A stretch of 64,000 nucleotides of DNA from Staphylococcus aureus (GTDB lineage: Bacteria; Bacillota; Bacilli; Staphylococcales; Staphylococcaceae). Both the position numbers and the translations under genes were made by a program. How positions within the stretch are numbered: position 1 is the stretch's first letter; each line of letters begins with the position of its first letter. The notes under the pieces were generated by a model. The model searched no databases. It was not told the origin of the DNA and saw nothing but the letters and a program-made list of their open reading frames with translations. The DNA lies in assembly GCF_001027105.1 (NCBI RefSeq), contig NZ_CP011526.1:248001-312000 (forward strand). Reading direction: 5' to 3'. This document shows, one piece after another, positions 21,546-31,218 of this stretch.

Positions 21546-22708
21546 TGACGATACCTCCAAACCAATACAGCTAAATTAATTATCAAAAGTGCGATGAAGC
21601 TAAGATAGAAACTAGGGTGCAGTTCTAAAATGTAGTTGTTTAAAATAATTTCTAACAATTGATTTGTTACAACTGCGAACGGTTGAATATTGAAAACACC
21701 ATTTGCTATATGTTGTAAAAAAATCGTAGGTATTGTTAAACCAGATAACACCAGGATGACAATAGCTAATATGACTTTACTAATACTATTCAACAAGCCT
21801 GTTGTTAAAAGTTCGATGAGTAATAACCACAGTATTAAAAAGGTAACATAATAGCTTAAATGAATGGCTAACGTTGGCCAATTATATAATTCAAAGATAT
21901 TCGGAATACTGAACACAATCCAAACTACACCAACGATACTCCATAACATAGTATAAAACCATGTAATCAACGTACGAATGATTAATAAACGCTCTTTAGA
22001 AAAATGAAACATTTTCAATCGCGCTTTCAATACAGTATCTTGATTCATTTTCAAAACTGTAAATAAAGATAGTGCAAAGATGAATACCGTTGTTAAAAAT
22101 CCTGTAATTGCATAATAACTGCCCGTATCGTATAAATGAATCGGTTCTAAGTTAAATGCACCTGAACGGTTTAATCCTGTAATCAGCAAATCAGTCATAA
22201 CATTGATACTGTCAGAATGTGATGCTTTCGGTGCTAAGTCTTGAAAAGCTAAGATGCCACCCATTGATCGCATAAGACGTTGGTAAACAGAATCTGTTAG
22301 CTGAGATAGCACGACACTTTTCATGGATTGTTGATCATATGTATATACTGAAATTGGTAGTTCGCCTTGTTTATAAAATGCCTTGGTCATACCTTTATCA
22401 AAAACAAAATAGCCTTGAAGTTTATGTTTTTTTAACAAAGTATGTGCTTGCTTATCATCATATGCTTTAATGCTCACGTTTTTTCCTAGGTTACTCCCTT
22501 TACCAATAGAGTTTAAGATTAATTTCGTTTCACTTGATTGATCTTTATCTACGACACCTATATTAAAATGATTGTCATCTTCTGTTACATGTTGGATTGT
22601 CGTTAATGTAATAAGGAGTGCCGCTAATATAAATAGTAAATAGATAATCAAATACCACTTTTTCAATAAAAAAGAGTGGTAGATGCGAAACAAATGTATT
22701 GTTTTCAT
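21542..22708 (-). CDS. ABC-2 type transporter permease
   Basis: The 388-residue protein has the same plan as its downstream partner: an N-terminal helix (about 17-37), an extracytoplasmic domain to about 195, then six helices. The two permeases probably form a heterodimer with the ATPase at 19952. GGAGTGG lies just before its ATG. The substrate is not known. Confidence 0.82.
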   Translation of the reverse strand: MKTIHLFRIYHSFLLKKWYLIIYLLFILAALLITLTTIQHVTEDDNHFNIGVVDKDQSSETKLILNSIGKGSNLGKNVSIKAYDDKQAHTLLKKHKLQGYFVFDKGMTKAFYKQGELPISVYTYDQQSMKSVVLSQLTDSVYQRLMRSMGGILAFQDLAPKASHSDSINVMTDLLITGLNRSGAFNLEPIHLYDTGSYYAITGFLTTVFIFALSLFTVLKMNQDTVLKARLKMFHFSKERLLIIRTLITWFYTMLWSIVGVVWIVFSIPNIFELYNWPTLAIHLSYYVTFLILWLLLIELLTTGLLNSISKVILAIVILVLSGLTIPTIFLQHIANGVFNIQPFAVVTNQLLEIILNNYILELHPSFYLSFIALLIINLAVLVWRYRQ

Positions 22709-22728
22709 TTAACCACTCCTCCAATGAT

Positions 22729-22761
22729 AAGATTGAAAGGCAAGATGACCTTCCAATCTTA
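22729..22761. repeat. Hairpin between the 508-residue protein gene and the ABC genes
   Basis: TAAGATTGAAAGG (22729-22741) pairs with CCTTCCAATCTTA (22749-22761) with one mismatch. The T run is on the plus-strand side only, so on the operon's own strand it looks like an mRNA-stabilising or processing hairpin, not a terminator. Confidence 0.5.
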
Positions 22762-22775
22762 TTTTTATATTTTAG

Positions 22776-24299
22776 TTATTTAGATGCCTTTTTTAAAATT
22801 GATTCAAACATTTTGCCGCCATTTTTTTCGATTTCTTTTTCAAGTTTTTCACGGTCTTTTGAAGATAGACTATTGAAATCTTTTGCACCACTATCATCAA
22901 AATCAATATCTGCTTTCAATTTTGTGCTAGATTTTAAAATGAAATTAATTGGTTCTTCAGCATATTTGATGCCGATATTTAACGTAGATTTCTGAGTGTT
23001 ATTTTTTACGTCAGAATCTATATTATTTTCAAAAGTGAATTCATTTTCGTCGCTATATTTATCTAATGCGACAGTGATTTTACCTTTATCTTGACGTTTT
23101 GTGCCATCTACTTTTTCTTGGTTATCTAATTTGATTTTTGATTCATCATATTCTGTCTTTTTACCAAATTCGTATTTATCATTATATTTATTATCTTTTT
23201 CTTTAGAAGATACGCCTTTAATTGTATATTTCGCTTCAGCATACGTGTATTTATCTTGATCGAAATCAAGTGCGTAATCTAGTTTTAACTTATCGTCTTC
23301 TAAAGTATTAGTACCTTTGATTTTAGTTTTATTATTTTCTTTGTCTGTAATAGTAATTTCTCGTTTTACAATCGTATGTTTTTCGGTATAAATTTTAGAT
23401 TGAATTTTAGCAAATTCATCCTTTTTAGTTTCTTTGACATCGTCAATTGCTTTTTTGATGTCTTTTTCAAAGTCTTTTGTAGCACCTTGTTCTTCCATTA
23501 ATTTTTTAAGGTCTTTATCCTTTTTAGCTTCTTCTAATACAGCTAATGTAATTTTTTTAGTGTCAGCTCTGCTAAGTGTTAACGTGACAGGTCTAACTTT
23601 GTACTTTTCACCATTAACCTTAATTTCTTCTTTTTTACCTTTATCAAAATTATCGTCATCTAATTTGTCGACAATAAGTTCGGAATATTTTTCGGCAATT
23701 TTGCTGTAGTCACTTTGTTGTGCTTGAGCATTATTAAAAAGAGTATTTAAATTTAGTTGTTGGTTTGTAATACCATTTTCTTTTGCTGTTTCTTCATCTT
23801 CACCTGTAAGTTTTGAATAAGTTGATAATAAATCAGAATTATTAACACTATATTTCCCTTTAAATAATGGTGATTCGAAATAATGCTTATCTTTATCTGC
23901 AGCTAACTGGAATTTCCCTAATGCAGAGTCTGCGATTGTTGGTTCAAGATTAATCATTGATTTCTCTTTTTTAGGATCATGTCCATATGACATTTTAATT
24001 TTCGATGCATTAACAACAGATTTAGGAATGCCAAGCCCTTTAACAATTTCATCTGATGCATCTGCGCTTAATTCTAATGAAGATAAAAACGAATTATCTT
24101 TCATCTTTTCTTGGAACTTCACTTCATTTTCAAAACGGTCATTAAAATAATCTTTATACATTTTTGCTGTTTGTTGTTCACTTTTTAGGTATGTATTTTT
24201 CGGTGTATTAGCAAAAAATGCATAAACTCCCCATGCGATTCCACCTATTAATAGTAAGACAATAATAATAGGAATTATAATTTTTAACTTTTTAGACAT
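22776..24299 (-). CDS. Membrane-anchored DUF6583-type protein, about 508 residues
   Basis: A single N-terminal membrane helix (about 5-28) is followed by a long, Lys/Asp/Glu-rich, beta-type extracytoplasmic domain without cysteine. I believe this is the DUF6583 family, whose function is unknown. The ATG at 24299 is chosen because GGGAGG lies about 7 nt upstream; the frame starts earlier at 24314. It leads the ABC-2 genes by 67 bp and may be an extracellular partner of that exporter. Confidence 0.75.
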   Translation of the reverse strand: MSKKLKIIIPIIIVLLLIGGIAWGVYAFFANTPKNTYLKSEQQTAKMYKDYFNDRFENEVKFQEKMKDNSFLSSLELSADASDEIVKGLGIPKSVVNASKIKMSYGHDPKKEKSMINLEPTIADSALGKFQLAADKDKHYFESPLFKGKYSVNNSDLLSTYSKLTGEDEETAKENGITNQQLNLNTLFNNAQAQQSDYSKIAEKYSELIVDKLDDDNFDKGKKEEIKVNGEKYKVRPVTLTLSRADTKKITLAVLEEAKKDKDLKKLMEEQGATKDFEKDIKKAIDDVKETKKDEFAKIQSKIYTEKHTIVKREITITDKENNKTKIKGTNTLEDDKLKLDYALDFDQDKYTYAEAKYTIKGVSSKEKDNKYNDKYEFGKKTEYDESKIKLDNQEKVDGTKRQDKGKITVALDKYSDENEFTFENNIDSDVKNNTQKSTLNIGIKYAEEPINFILKSSTKLKADIDFDDSGAKDFNSLSSKDREKLEKEIEKNGGKMFESILKKASK

Positions 24300-24569
24300 T
24301 TTGCTTCCTCCCAATTATTTATGAGTTAATCATATCAGAACAATACATTTTATTAAATGGTTTATTTTAAATTTTGTTTAAATTAATAGAATTTTAGTTA
24401 TAATAATGTTTAATAAGTTATTGGAAATCTAATAAACTACAAAAAATAGTTTGATTACATAATGATTCTTGAAAAATGTTGGTTAACTTAATAATATGCA
24501 TTTTTTTGGCGAAGAAGATTTATTTAACTTATAAAAATATTGAAGTAAGATTGGGGAGATTATGAATTT

Positions 24570-25223
24570 ATGGAATTGAAAGTCGATGATTTTGTAAAGA
24601 ATATAAAAAGACCATACTTGACTGTATTGGGAGTATTTGTAGTTGCAGTTTCATTATTTTTTGACGCGATTATGTTTTTCTACGCTAAACTATATGATAA
24701 ATTGCCTATGTATTTACTGGTGTTTATGGCCTTTACAGCTGTAATTTTGATTATGATGTACATACAAGAGAAAAATGAAAATTACAAAGTTGAAAAAAGA
24801 TATGTGGTTAGATATCTCACACTTAACGTTATTGTGGGATATACTTTGCCATTGCTTTTTGTATCTATTTACGTTTTTGGTGTAGTCGGTTTTGGATTTG
24901 ATGTTTTCAATTATTGTCTAGGTATTATCTTGATGTTATTTATTTCTTGGTTAGGTTTATTTTTATTTTATAAAAACGAATTTGATAGTGAAAATCCTAA
25001 TCCTGCAGTTAATGCCATAGCAATTATTATAAAATTATTTGCTTTTGGAGGAATATTTTATATAAGTCTAATAGTTCCTGTAACACAGCAAGAAGAGATT
25101 TTTATAGGGTTAAGTATATTCATCAATATAATTGTTGATGCTCTTCTTGTTAGGTCATATTTTAATTACGCGTTATATAAGAGTATTAAGAAAGATATCG
25201 AAAATGAAGGTAAGACAATGTAA
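24570..25223 (+). CDS. DUF5079-like membrane protein, upstream copy
   Basis: The 217-residue protein has about six hydrophobic helices and short charged loops. It is a distant relative of the 227-residue proteins at 41321 and 45477: same length class, same helix order and a shared DxFNY motif (DVFNYCLG against DLFNYWLM). Its partner gene follows 33 bp downstream. Function is unknown; the pair borders the type VII secretion locus. TTGGGGAGA before the ATG is the likely ribosome site. Confidence 0.75.
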   Translation: MELKVDDFVKNIKRPYLTVLGVFVVAVSLFFDAIMFFYAKLYDKLPMYLLVFMAFTAVILIMMYIQEKNENYKVEKRYVVRYLTLNVIVGYTLPLLFVSIYVFGVVGFGFDVFNYCLGIILMLFISWLGLFLFYKNEFDSENPNPAVNAIAIIIKLFAFGGIFYISLIVPVTQQEEIFIGLSIFINIIVDALLVRSYFNYALYKSIKKDIENEGKTM

Positions 25224-25256
25224 AGGAAAGACATAAAAAATAATAGGAGTCTAACC

Positions 25257-25844
25257 ATGATAATTTTTATTTTAATAACAATATTTGCTATTTATTATAT
25301 AGCTATGATTGCTAGTTTGTTTAAAAGTGAAGGTTTTTCAATAATAGGTTTAATATTAGATGTTGTTATAATGGGGACATTGATTTTTTACTATTTTATA
25401 GGCGCTCGCTTTGTTGATCATGATTTAAGCAACTTTTTAATGTTTATGGATACTGGATCATATATTTTTATGTACTTTGCAATTAAGTGTTTATGGGTGA
25501 AACCTAAGGTAGTAAATTATTTGATTGCAAAAGAATTGGGTGAATCTAAAGAGGTCATTGAAGAGCAGGAATTAGATTTACAGACATCAAAGATAAGAGG
25601 TATCTACTTTTTCATTATTTCAGTAGTGATGTTAATTATCACTAAATTAAGAATGCAACCTGAGTTACAGGCAGATGCTATATCGATGAATCCTGTATTT
25701 ATTTTTGTTGGTGTTATAATCATTTTAATTTGGCTAGTACTGGATATATATCGCAAGAAAAAATACGGTATATTCTTATTCAAGACGATAGTGCCACTAG
25801 TTGTTACGACTTGGATTATTATAGCTACAATTATACTTTCGTAA
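25257..25844 (+). CDS. DUF5080-like membrane protein, upstream copy
   Basis: The 195-residue protein has about six hydrophobic helices with a charged loop near 85-115. It is clearly related to the 205-residue protein at 42145: the two share the K-x-(K/R)GI helix start, the LK/LRxxPQ/PEL segment, a WLVLD/WDLF motif and a basic R-K-(K/R) loop before the last helix. It forms a two-gene unit with the DUF5079-like gene. Function is unknown; a link to type VII secretion is inferred from position only. Confidence 0.75.
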   Translation: MIIFILITIFAIYYIAMIASLFKSEGFSIIGLILDVVIMGTLIFYYFIGARFVDHDLSNFLMFMDTGSYIFMYFAIKCLWVKPKVVNYLIAKELGESKEVIEEQELDLQTSKIRGIYFFIISVVMLIITKLRMQPELQADAISMNPVFIFVGVIIILIWLVLDIYRKKKYGIFLFKTIVPLVVTTWIIIATIILS

Positions 25845-25911
25845 ACGATTTTGATTAATGGGGAATGTAGAGAACATTTCTTTGTAATTTTATAATCGAA
25901 TAACATACAAA

Positions 25912-25968
25912 ATAAAGCGACCAATTTTGCAGTGTTACGAATTGTAAACTGCGAACTGGTCGCTTTTT
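25912..25968. terminator. Bidirectional terminator between the DUF5080-like gene and essH
   Basis: AAAGCGACCA...CAGTGTTAC (25914-25938) pairs over most of its length with GTAAACTG...TGGTCGCTTT (25944-25965). T runs lie on both strands, matching the convergent genes. Confidence 0.85.
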
Positions 25969-25986
25969 ATTGATGTCATGATTAAT

Positions 25987-26880
25987 TTAATGGATGTAAT
26001 TATATGATGAAACTTCTGAAGCAGAGATGGTTCTTGATGAAACGATATATTCACCAATCCAGTTCATTTCTGAAATTAGAATACTTCCATCAATATTAAC
26101 TTTTTCAACGTAGGCTACATGACCAAATGGACCATTTACTGTTTGTAAAATTGATCCTCGTGTTGGGTGTCTATCTACTTTGAAGCCATTGCTTGAAGCT
26201 TGGCCTGCCCAGTTTTTAGCATCTCCCCAAAATGTACTAATCGTGTGTCCATCTTTGGCACGTTTATCAAAGACATACCATGTACATTGTCCAGCAGTAT
26301 ATAAGTTGTTCTTACTTGTGATAAGAGGCTGATCAATGATTTTACCGTTACCTAATGCTAAAGGTTTACCGTCAGCGGTCTTTGCTTTGTCATTAAATTC
26401 GGCGATTTGTAATTCGTCATACAATTCGTCTAAATCGATGTCTGTAATAAGCCCTTTGTTATCTTTTGAAAAAGCGTTATTTAATTCATCGTCATTGTCT
26501 TCGACATTCGGTATTGCTGGTGTCAAAGGATTGCTTGGTGACGTTTGAGGCGGTGTGTGTGAATCAATTGCGTCATTAATGTGCGTATACTGACCACTTA
26601 ATGAAGAATGGTACTGATTGTTGTTAAGATCACGTTGATTTGCGTGTTGATGATTGTCGTTTGTACGTGACTGGTTTTGATGATTGTTGTTTGGCGTGTT
26701 GTTTTTGTCATATGTATAAGTATACGCGCCGGTGTCTTTATTCACTTTGAACTGTGCGTTTGGGTGTGCTTTCTTTGCTTCTTCTAATGTTTTGCTATCA
26801 TTCGTATATGCTTGAGCCGAGTTAGGCGACATACTAAATAAAGTAAGAGTTGTCATCGTCAGTAAAATTGTTTTCTTCAT
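25987..26880 (-). CDS. essH: Peptidoglycan hydrolase EssH (CHAP domain)
   Basis: The 297-residue secreted protein has a signal peptide ending SAQA (about residue 24), a low-complexity Asn/His-rich linker (60-135) and a C-terminal CHAP amidase/endopeptidase domain. Cys199 (AGQCTWYVF) and His254 (PFGHVAYVE) form the catalytic pair at the positions reported for EssH, which opens the wall for the type VII machine. The MKK start at 26880 is used; the frame begins three codons earlier. The gene is divergent from esxA. Confidence 0.93.
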   Translation of the reverse strand: MKKTILLTMTTLTLFSMSPNSAQAYTNDSKTLEEAKKAHPNAQFKVNKDTGAYTYTYDKNNTPNNNHQNQSRTNDNHQHANQRDLNNNQYHSSLSGQYTHINDAIDSHTPPQTSPSNPLTPAIPNVEDNDDELNNAFSKDNKGLITDIDLDELYDELQIAEFNDKAKTADGKPLALGNGKIIDQPLITSKNNLYTAGQCTWYVFDKRAKDGHTISTFWGDAKNWAGQASSNGFKVDRHPTRGSILQTVNGPFGHVAYVEKVNIDGSILISEMNWIGEYIVSSRTISASEVSSYNYIH

Positions 26881-27127
26881 AATAACCATTTAATCCTTTA
26901 TGTATTTAATTTAATTTTAGTATACACATTTATATTACAAAAATGAATGGTTAATTAAAAATATATGGGTATATTCAATATATTTATTTTAAAAAAGCTA
27001 AAAATACTTAAAAAACTATATACATATACTAATAATTTATATATTATTTGAGTAAGGAGCACTTTTTCAAAAAATAGTGTCCCTAAAAAGTTTTGATAAA
27101 CTTAAAATATTCAGGAGGTTTCTAGTT

Positions 27128-27421
27128 ATGGCAATGATTAAGATGAGTCCAGAGGAAATCAGAGCAAAATCGCAATCTTACGGGCAAGGTTCAGACCAAA
27201 TCCGTCAAATTTTATCTGATTTAACACGTGCACAAGGTGAAATTGCAGCGAACTGGGAAGGTCAAGCTTTCAGCCGTTTCGAAGAGCAATTCCAACAACT
27301 TAGTCCTAAAGTAGAAAAATTTGCACAATTATTAGAAGAAATTAAACAACAATTGAATAGCACTGCTGATGCCGTTCAAGAACAAGACCAACAACTTTCT
27401 AATAATTTCGGTTTGCAATAA
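27128..27421 (+). CDS. esxA: Type VII secretion substrate EsxA (WXG100)
   Basis: This 97-residue four-helix-hairpin protein has the WEG turn (NWEGQAF, residues 42-48) and a C-terminal tail typical of WXG100 secreted dimers. It is both substrate and required component of the Ess system. AGGAGG at 27113-27118 precedes the ATG at 27128; the frame opens earlier at 27077 but that part is not coding. The divergent 247-bp region toward essH carries its promoter. A terminator-like hairpin separates it from esaA. Confidence 0.97.
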
Positions 27422-27435
27422 GCATTCTGAAATTG

Positions 27436-27478
27436 GCAAAGTCACATTTTCTAATGTGGCTTTGCTTATCATTTTTTT
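27436..27478 (+). terminator. Terminator or attenuator between esxA and esaA
   Basis: GCAAAGTCACATT (27436-27448) pairs with AATGTGGCTTTGC (27453-27465) with one mismatch and a 4-nt loop, followed by TTATCATTTTTTT. It would make abundant monocistronic esxA mRNA and lower read-through into the machine genes. Confidence 0.8.
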
Positions 27479-27504
27479 AAGAAAACAACTGAAAGGAAAT
27501 AAGC

Positions 27505-30500
27505 ATGAAAAAGAAAAATTGGATTTATGCATTAATTGTCACTTTAATTATTATAATTGCCATAGTTAGTATGATATTTTTTGTTCAAACAAAATATGGA
27601 GATCAATCAGAAAAAGGATCCCAAAGTGTAAGTAATAAAAATAATAAAATACATATCGCAATTGTTAACGAGGATCAACCAACGACATATAACGGTAAAA
27701 AAGTTGAGCTGGGTCAAGCATTTATTAAAAGGTTAGCAAATGAGAAAAACTATAAATTTGAAACAGTAACAAGAAACGTTGCTGAGTCTGGTTTGAAAAA
27801 TGGTGGATACCAAGTCATGATTGTTATCCCAGAAAACTTTTCAAAATTGGCAATGCAATTAGACGCTAAAACACCATCGAAAATATCGCTACAGTATAAA
27901 ACAGCTGTAGGACAAAAAGAAGAAGTAGCTAAAAACACAGAAAAAGTTGTAAGTAATGTACTTAACGACTTTAACAAAAACTTAGTCGAAATTTATTTAA
28001 CAAGCATCATTGATAATTTACATAATGCACAAAAAAATGTTGGCGCTATTATGACGCGTGAACATGGTGTGAATAGTAAATTCTCGAATTACTTATTAAA
28101 TCCAATTAACGACTTCCCGGAATTATTTACAGATACGCTTGTAAATTCAATTTCTGCAAACAAAGACATTACAAAATGGTTCCAAACATACAATAAATCA
28201 TTATTGAGTGCGAATTCAGATACGTTCAGAGTGAACACAGATTATAATGTTTCGACTTTAATTGAAAAACAAAATTCATTATTTGACGAGCACAATACAG
28301 CGATGGATAAAATGTTACAAGATTATAAATCGCAAAAAGATAGCGTGGAACTTGATAACTATATCAATGCATTAAAACAGATGGACAGCCAAATTGATCA
28401 ACAATCAAGTATGCAAGATACAGGTAAAGAAGAATATAAACAAACTGTTAAAGAAAACTTAGATAAATTAAGAGAAATCATTCAATCACAAGAGTCACCA
28501 TTTTCAAAAGGTATGATTGAAGACTATCGTAAGCAATTAACAGAATCACTGCAAGATGAGCTTGCAAATAACAAAGACTTACAAGATGCGCTAAATAGCA
28601 TTAAAATGAACAATGCTCAATTCGCTGAAAACTTAGAGAAACAACTTCATGATGATATTGTCAAAGAACCTGATACAGATACAACATTTATCTATAACAT
28701 GTCTAAACAAGACTTTATAGCTGCAGGTTTAAATGAGGATGAAGCTAATAAATACGAAGCAATTGTCAAAGAAGCAAAACGTTATAAAAATGAATATAAT
28801 TTGAAAAAACCGTTAGCAGAACACATTAATTTAACAGATTACGATAACCAAGTTGCGCAAGACACAAGTAGTTTGATTAATGATGGTGTCAAAGTGCAAC
28901 GTACTGAAACGATTAAAAGTAATGATATTAATCAATTAACTGTTGCAACAGATCCTCATTTTAATTTTGAAGGCGACATTAAAATTAATGGTAAAAAATA
29001 TGACATTAAGGATCAAAGTGTTCAACTCGATACATCTAACAAGGAATATAAAGTTGAAGTCAATGGCGTTGCTAAATTGAAAAAGGATGCTGAGAAAGAT
29101 TTCTTAAAAGATAAAACAATGCATTTACAATTGTTATTTGGACAAGCAAATCGTCAAGATGAACCAAATGATAAGAAAGCAACGAGTGTTGTGGATGTAA
29201 CATTGAATCATAACCTTGATGGTCGCTTATCGAAAGATGCATTAAGCCAGCAATTGAGTGCATTATCTAGGTTTGATGCGCATTATAAAATGTACACAGA
29301 TACAAAAGGCAGAGAAGATAAACCATTCGACAACAAACGTTTAATTGATATGATGGTTGACCAAGTTATCAATGACATGGAAAGTTTCAAAGACGATAAA
29401 GTAGCTGTGTTACATCAAATTGATTCAATGGAAGAAAACTCAGACAAACTGATTGATGACATTTTAAATAACAAAAAGAATACAACAAAAAATAAAGAAG
29501 ATATTTCCAAGCTGATTGATCAGTTAGAAAACGTTAAAAAGACTTTTGCTGAAGAGCCACAAGAACCAAAAATTGATAAAGGCAAAAATGATGAATTTAA
29601 TACGATGTCTTCAAATTTAGATAAAGAAATTAGTAGAATTTCTGAAAAGAGTACGCAATTGCTATCAGATACACAAGAATCAAAATCAATTGCAGATTCT
29701 GTTAGTGGCCAATTAAATCAAGTCGACAATAATGTGAATAAGCTACATGCGACAGGTCGAGCATTAGGCGTAAGAGCTAACGATTTGAATCGTCAAATGG
29801 CTAAAAACGATAAAGATAATGAGTTGTTCGCTAAAGAATTTAAAAAAGTATTACAAAATTCTAAAGATGGCGACAGACAAAACCAAGCATTAAAAGCATT
29901 TATGAGTAATCCGGTTCAAAAGAAAAACTTAGAAAATGTTTTAGCTAATAATGGTAATACAGACGTGATTTCACCGACATTATTCGTATTATTGATGTAT
30001 TTACTATCAATGATTACAGCATATATTTTCTATAGTTATGAACGTGCCAAAGGACAAATGAATTTCATTAAAGATGATTATAGTAGTAAAAACCATCTTT
30101 GGAATAATGTCATTACGTCAGGTGTTATTGGTACAACTGGTTTGGTAGAAGGGTTAATTGTCGGTTTAATTGCAATGAATAAGTTCCATGTATTAGCTGG
30201 CTATAGAGCGAAATTCATCTTAATGGTGATTTTAACTATGATGGTCTTCGTACTTATTAATACGTATTTACTAAGACAGGTAAAATCTATCGGTATGTTC
30301 TTAATGATTGCTGCATTGGGTCTATACTTTGTAGCTATGAATAATTTGAAAGCAGCTGGACAAGGTGTGACTAATAAAATTTCACCATTGTCTTATATCG
30401 ATAACATGTTCTTCAATTATTTAAATGCAGAGCATCCTATAGGCTTGGTGCTAGTAATATTAACAGTACTTGTGATTATTGGCTTTGTACTGAACATGTT

Positions 30501-30534
30501 TATAAAACACTTTAAGAAAGAGAGATTAATCTAA
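27505..30534 (+). CDS. esaA: Type VII secretion membrane protein EsaA
   Basis: The 1009-residue protein (YueB/Pip family) has an N-terminal helix (about 8-30), a very long extracellular coiled-coil-rich domain (about 40-820) and five C-terminal membrane helices. The extracellular arm projects through the wall and in Bacillus is a phage SPP1 receptor. It is a core component of the Ess machine. GAAAGGAA precedes the ATG; the stop TAA overlaps the essA ATG by one base. Confidence 0.96.
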   Translation: MKKKNWIYALIVTLIIIIAIVSMIFFVQTKYGDQSEKGSQSVSNKNNKIHIAIVNEDQPTTYNGKKVELGQAFIKRLANEKNYKFETVTRNVAESGLKNGGYQVMIVIPENFSKLAMQLDAKTPSKISLQYKTAVGQKEEVAKNTEKVVSNVLNDFNKNLVEIYLTSIIDNLHNAQKNVGAIMTREHGVNSKFSNYLLNPINDFPELFTDTLVNSISANKDITKWFQTYNKSLLSANSDTFRVNTDYNVSTLIEKQNSLFDEHNTAMDKMLQDYKSQKDSVELDNYINALKQMDSQIDQQSSMQDTGKEEYKQTVKENLDKLREIIQSQESPFSKGMIEDYRKQLTESLQDELANNKDLQDALNSIKMNNAQFAENLEKQLHDDIVKEPDTDTTFIYNMSKQDFIAAGLNEDEANKYEAIVKEAKRYKNEYNLKKPLAEHINLTDYDNQVAQDTSSLINDGVKVQRTETIKSNDINQLTVATDPHFNFEGDIKINGKKYDIKDQSVQLDTSNKEYKVEVNGVAKLKKDAEKDFLKDKTMHLQLLFGQANRQDEPNDKKATSVVDVTLNHNLDGRLSKDALSQQLSALSRFDAHYKMYTDTKGREDKPFDNKRLIDMMVDQVINDMESFKDDKVAVLHQIDSMEENSDKLIDDILNNKKNTTKNKEDISKLIDQLENVKKTFAEEPQEPKIDKGKNDEFNTMSSNLDKEISRISEKSTQLLSDTQESKSIADSVSGQLNQVDNNVNKLHATGRALGVRANDLNRQMAKNDKDNELFAKEFKKVLQNSKDGDRQNQALKAFMSNPVQKKNLENVLANNGNTDVISPTLFVLLMYLLSMITAYIFYSYERAKGQMNFIKDDYSSKNHLWNNVITSGVIGTTGLVEGLIVGLIAMNKFHVLAGYRAKFILMVILTMMVFVLINTYLLRQVKSIGMFLMIAALGLYFVAMNNLKAAGQGVTNKISPLSYIDNMFFNYLNAEHPIGLVLVILTVLVIIGFVLNMFIKHFKKERLI

Positions 30535-30992
30535 TGTTGATGAATAGCGTGATTGCTTTAACTTTTTTAACAGCATCTAGCAATAATGGCGGACTTAATA
30601 TTGATGTGCAACAAGAAGAGGAAAAGCGAATCAATAATGATTTAAATCAATATGATACAACGCTATTTAATAAAGACAGCAAAGCGGTTAATGATGCGAT
30701 TGCTAAGCAGAAAAAAGAACGACAACAACAAATAAAAAATGATATGTTTCAAAATCAAGCGAGTCACTCGACTCGCTTGAATGAAACTAAAAAAGTGTTA
30801 TTTTCCAAATCTAACTTAGAAAAGACTTCGGAGAGTGATAAAAGCCCCTATATTCAAAACAAGCAGGAGAAAAAAATATTCCCGTACATTTTGATGTCTG
30901 TAGGGGCTTTTTTGACTTTAGGATTTGTCATTTTTTCAATTCATAAAGGGAGACGAACGAAAAATGAATCAGCACGTAAAAGTAACATTTGA
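30534..30992 (+). CDS. essA: Type VII secretion protein EssA
   Basis: The 152-residue protein has a short hydrophobic N-terminus (about 4-14), a soluble charged part rich in Gln/Lys (25-115) and one membrane helix (about 117-137). It is required for secretion of EsxA and EsxB. The start overlaps the esaA stop (TAATG); an ATG two codons later is an alternative. The coding sequence contains two strong inverted repeats, listed separately, and overlaps esaB by 29 bp. Confidence 0.93.
   Translation: MLMNSVIALTFLTASSNNGGLNIDVQQEEEKRINNDLNQYDTTLFNKDSKAVNDAIAKQKKERQQQIKNDMFQNQASHSTRLNETKKVLFSKSNLEKTSESDKSPYIQNKQEKKIFPYILMSVGAFLTLGFVIFSIHKGRRTKNESARKSNI
30755..30780. repeat. Perfect palindromic hairpin inside essA
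   Basis: TCAAGCGAGTC (30755-30765) and GACTCGCTTGA (30770-30780) form an 11-bp perfect stem around ACTC, in the middle of the coding sequence. There is no T run after it. Confidence 0.8.
30841..30913 (+). terminator. Terminator-like inverted repeat inside essA
   Basis: AAAGCCCCTA (30841-30850) is the exact complement of TAGGGGCTTT (30901-30910), followed by TTT, giving a T6 tract. The loop is 50 nt. It lies before esaB, essB and essC and may reduce their transcription; this is inference. Confidence 0.5.
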
Positions 30993-31206
30993 TTTTACTA
31001 ATTATAATTACGGCACATATGACTTAGCAGTACCAGCATATTTACCGATAAAAAACTTAATAGCTTTAGTATTGGATAGTTTGGACATTTCAATATTTGA
31101 TGTCAATACACAAATTAAAGTGATGACGAAAGGTCAATTACTTGTTGAAAATGATCGACTCATTGATTATCAAATCGCTGATGGAGATATTTTGAAGTTA
31201 CTATAG
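30964..31206 (+). CDS. esaB: Type VII secretion regulator/accessory EsaB
   Basis: This 80-residue ubiquitin-like protein of the YukD family acts in the cytoplasm and is needed for a working Ess machine. The frame opens at 30925 but the ATG at 30964 gives [11 protein letters not shown], the known start. It begins inside the end of essA (29-bp overlap) and ends 12 bp before essB. Confidence 0.94.
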   Translation: MNQHVKVTFDFTNYNYGTYDLAVPAYLPIKNLIALVLDSLDISIFDVNTQIKVMTKGQLLVENDRLIDYQIADGDILKLL

Positions 31207-31218
31207 GAGGAAAAATAG

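Noticed and set aside
26890-26960. Possible WalR box before essH (TGTAAT then TGTGTA on the minus strand)
   Set aside because: The first half-site is perfect but the second deviates at two core positions.
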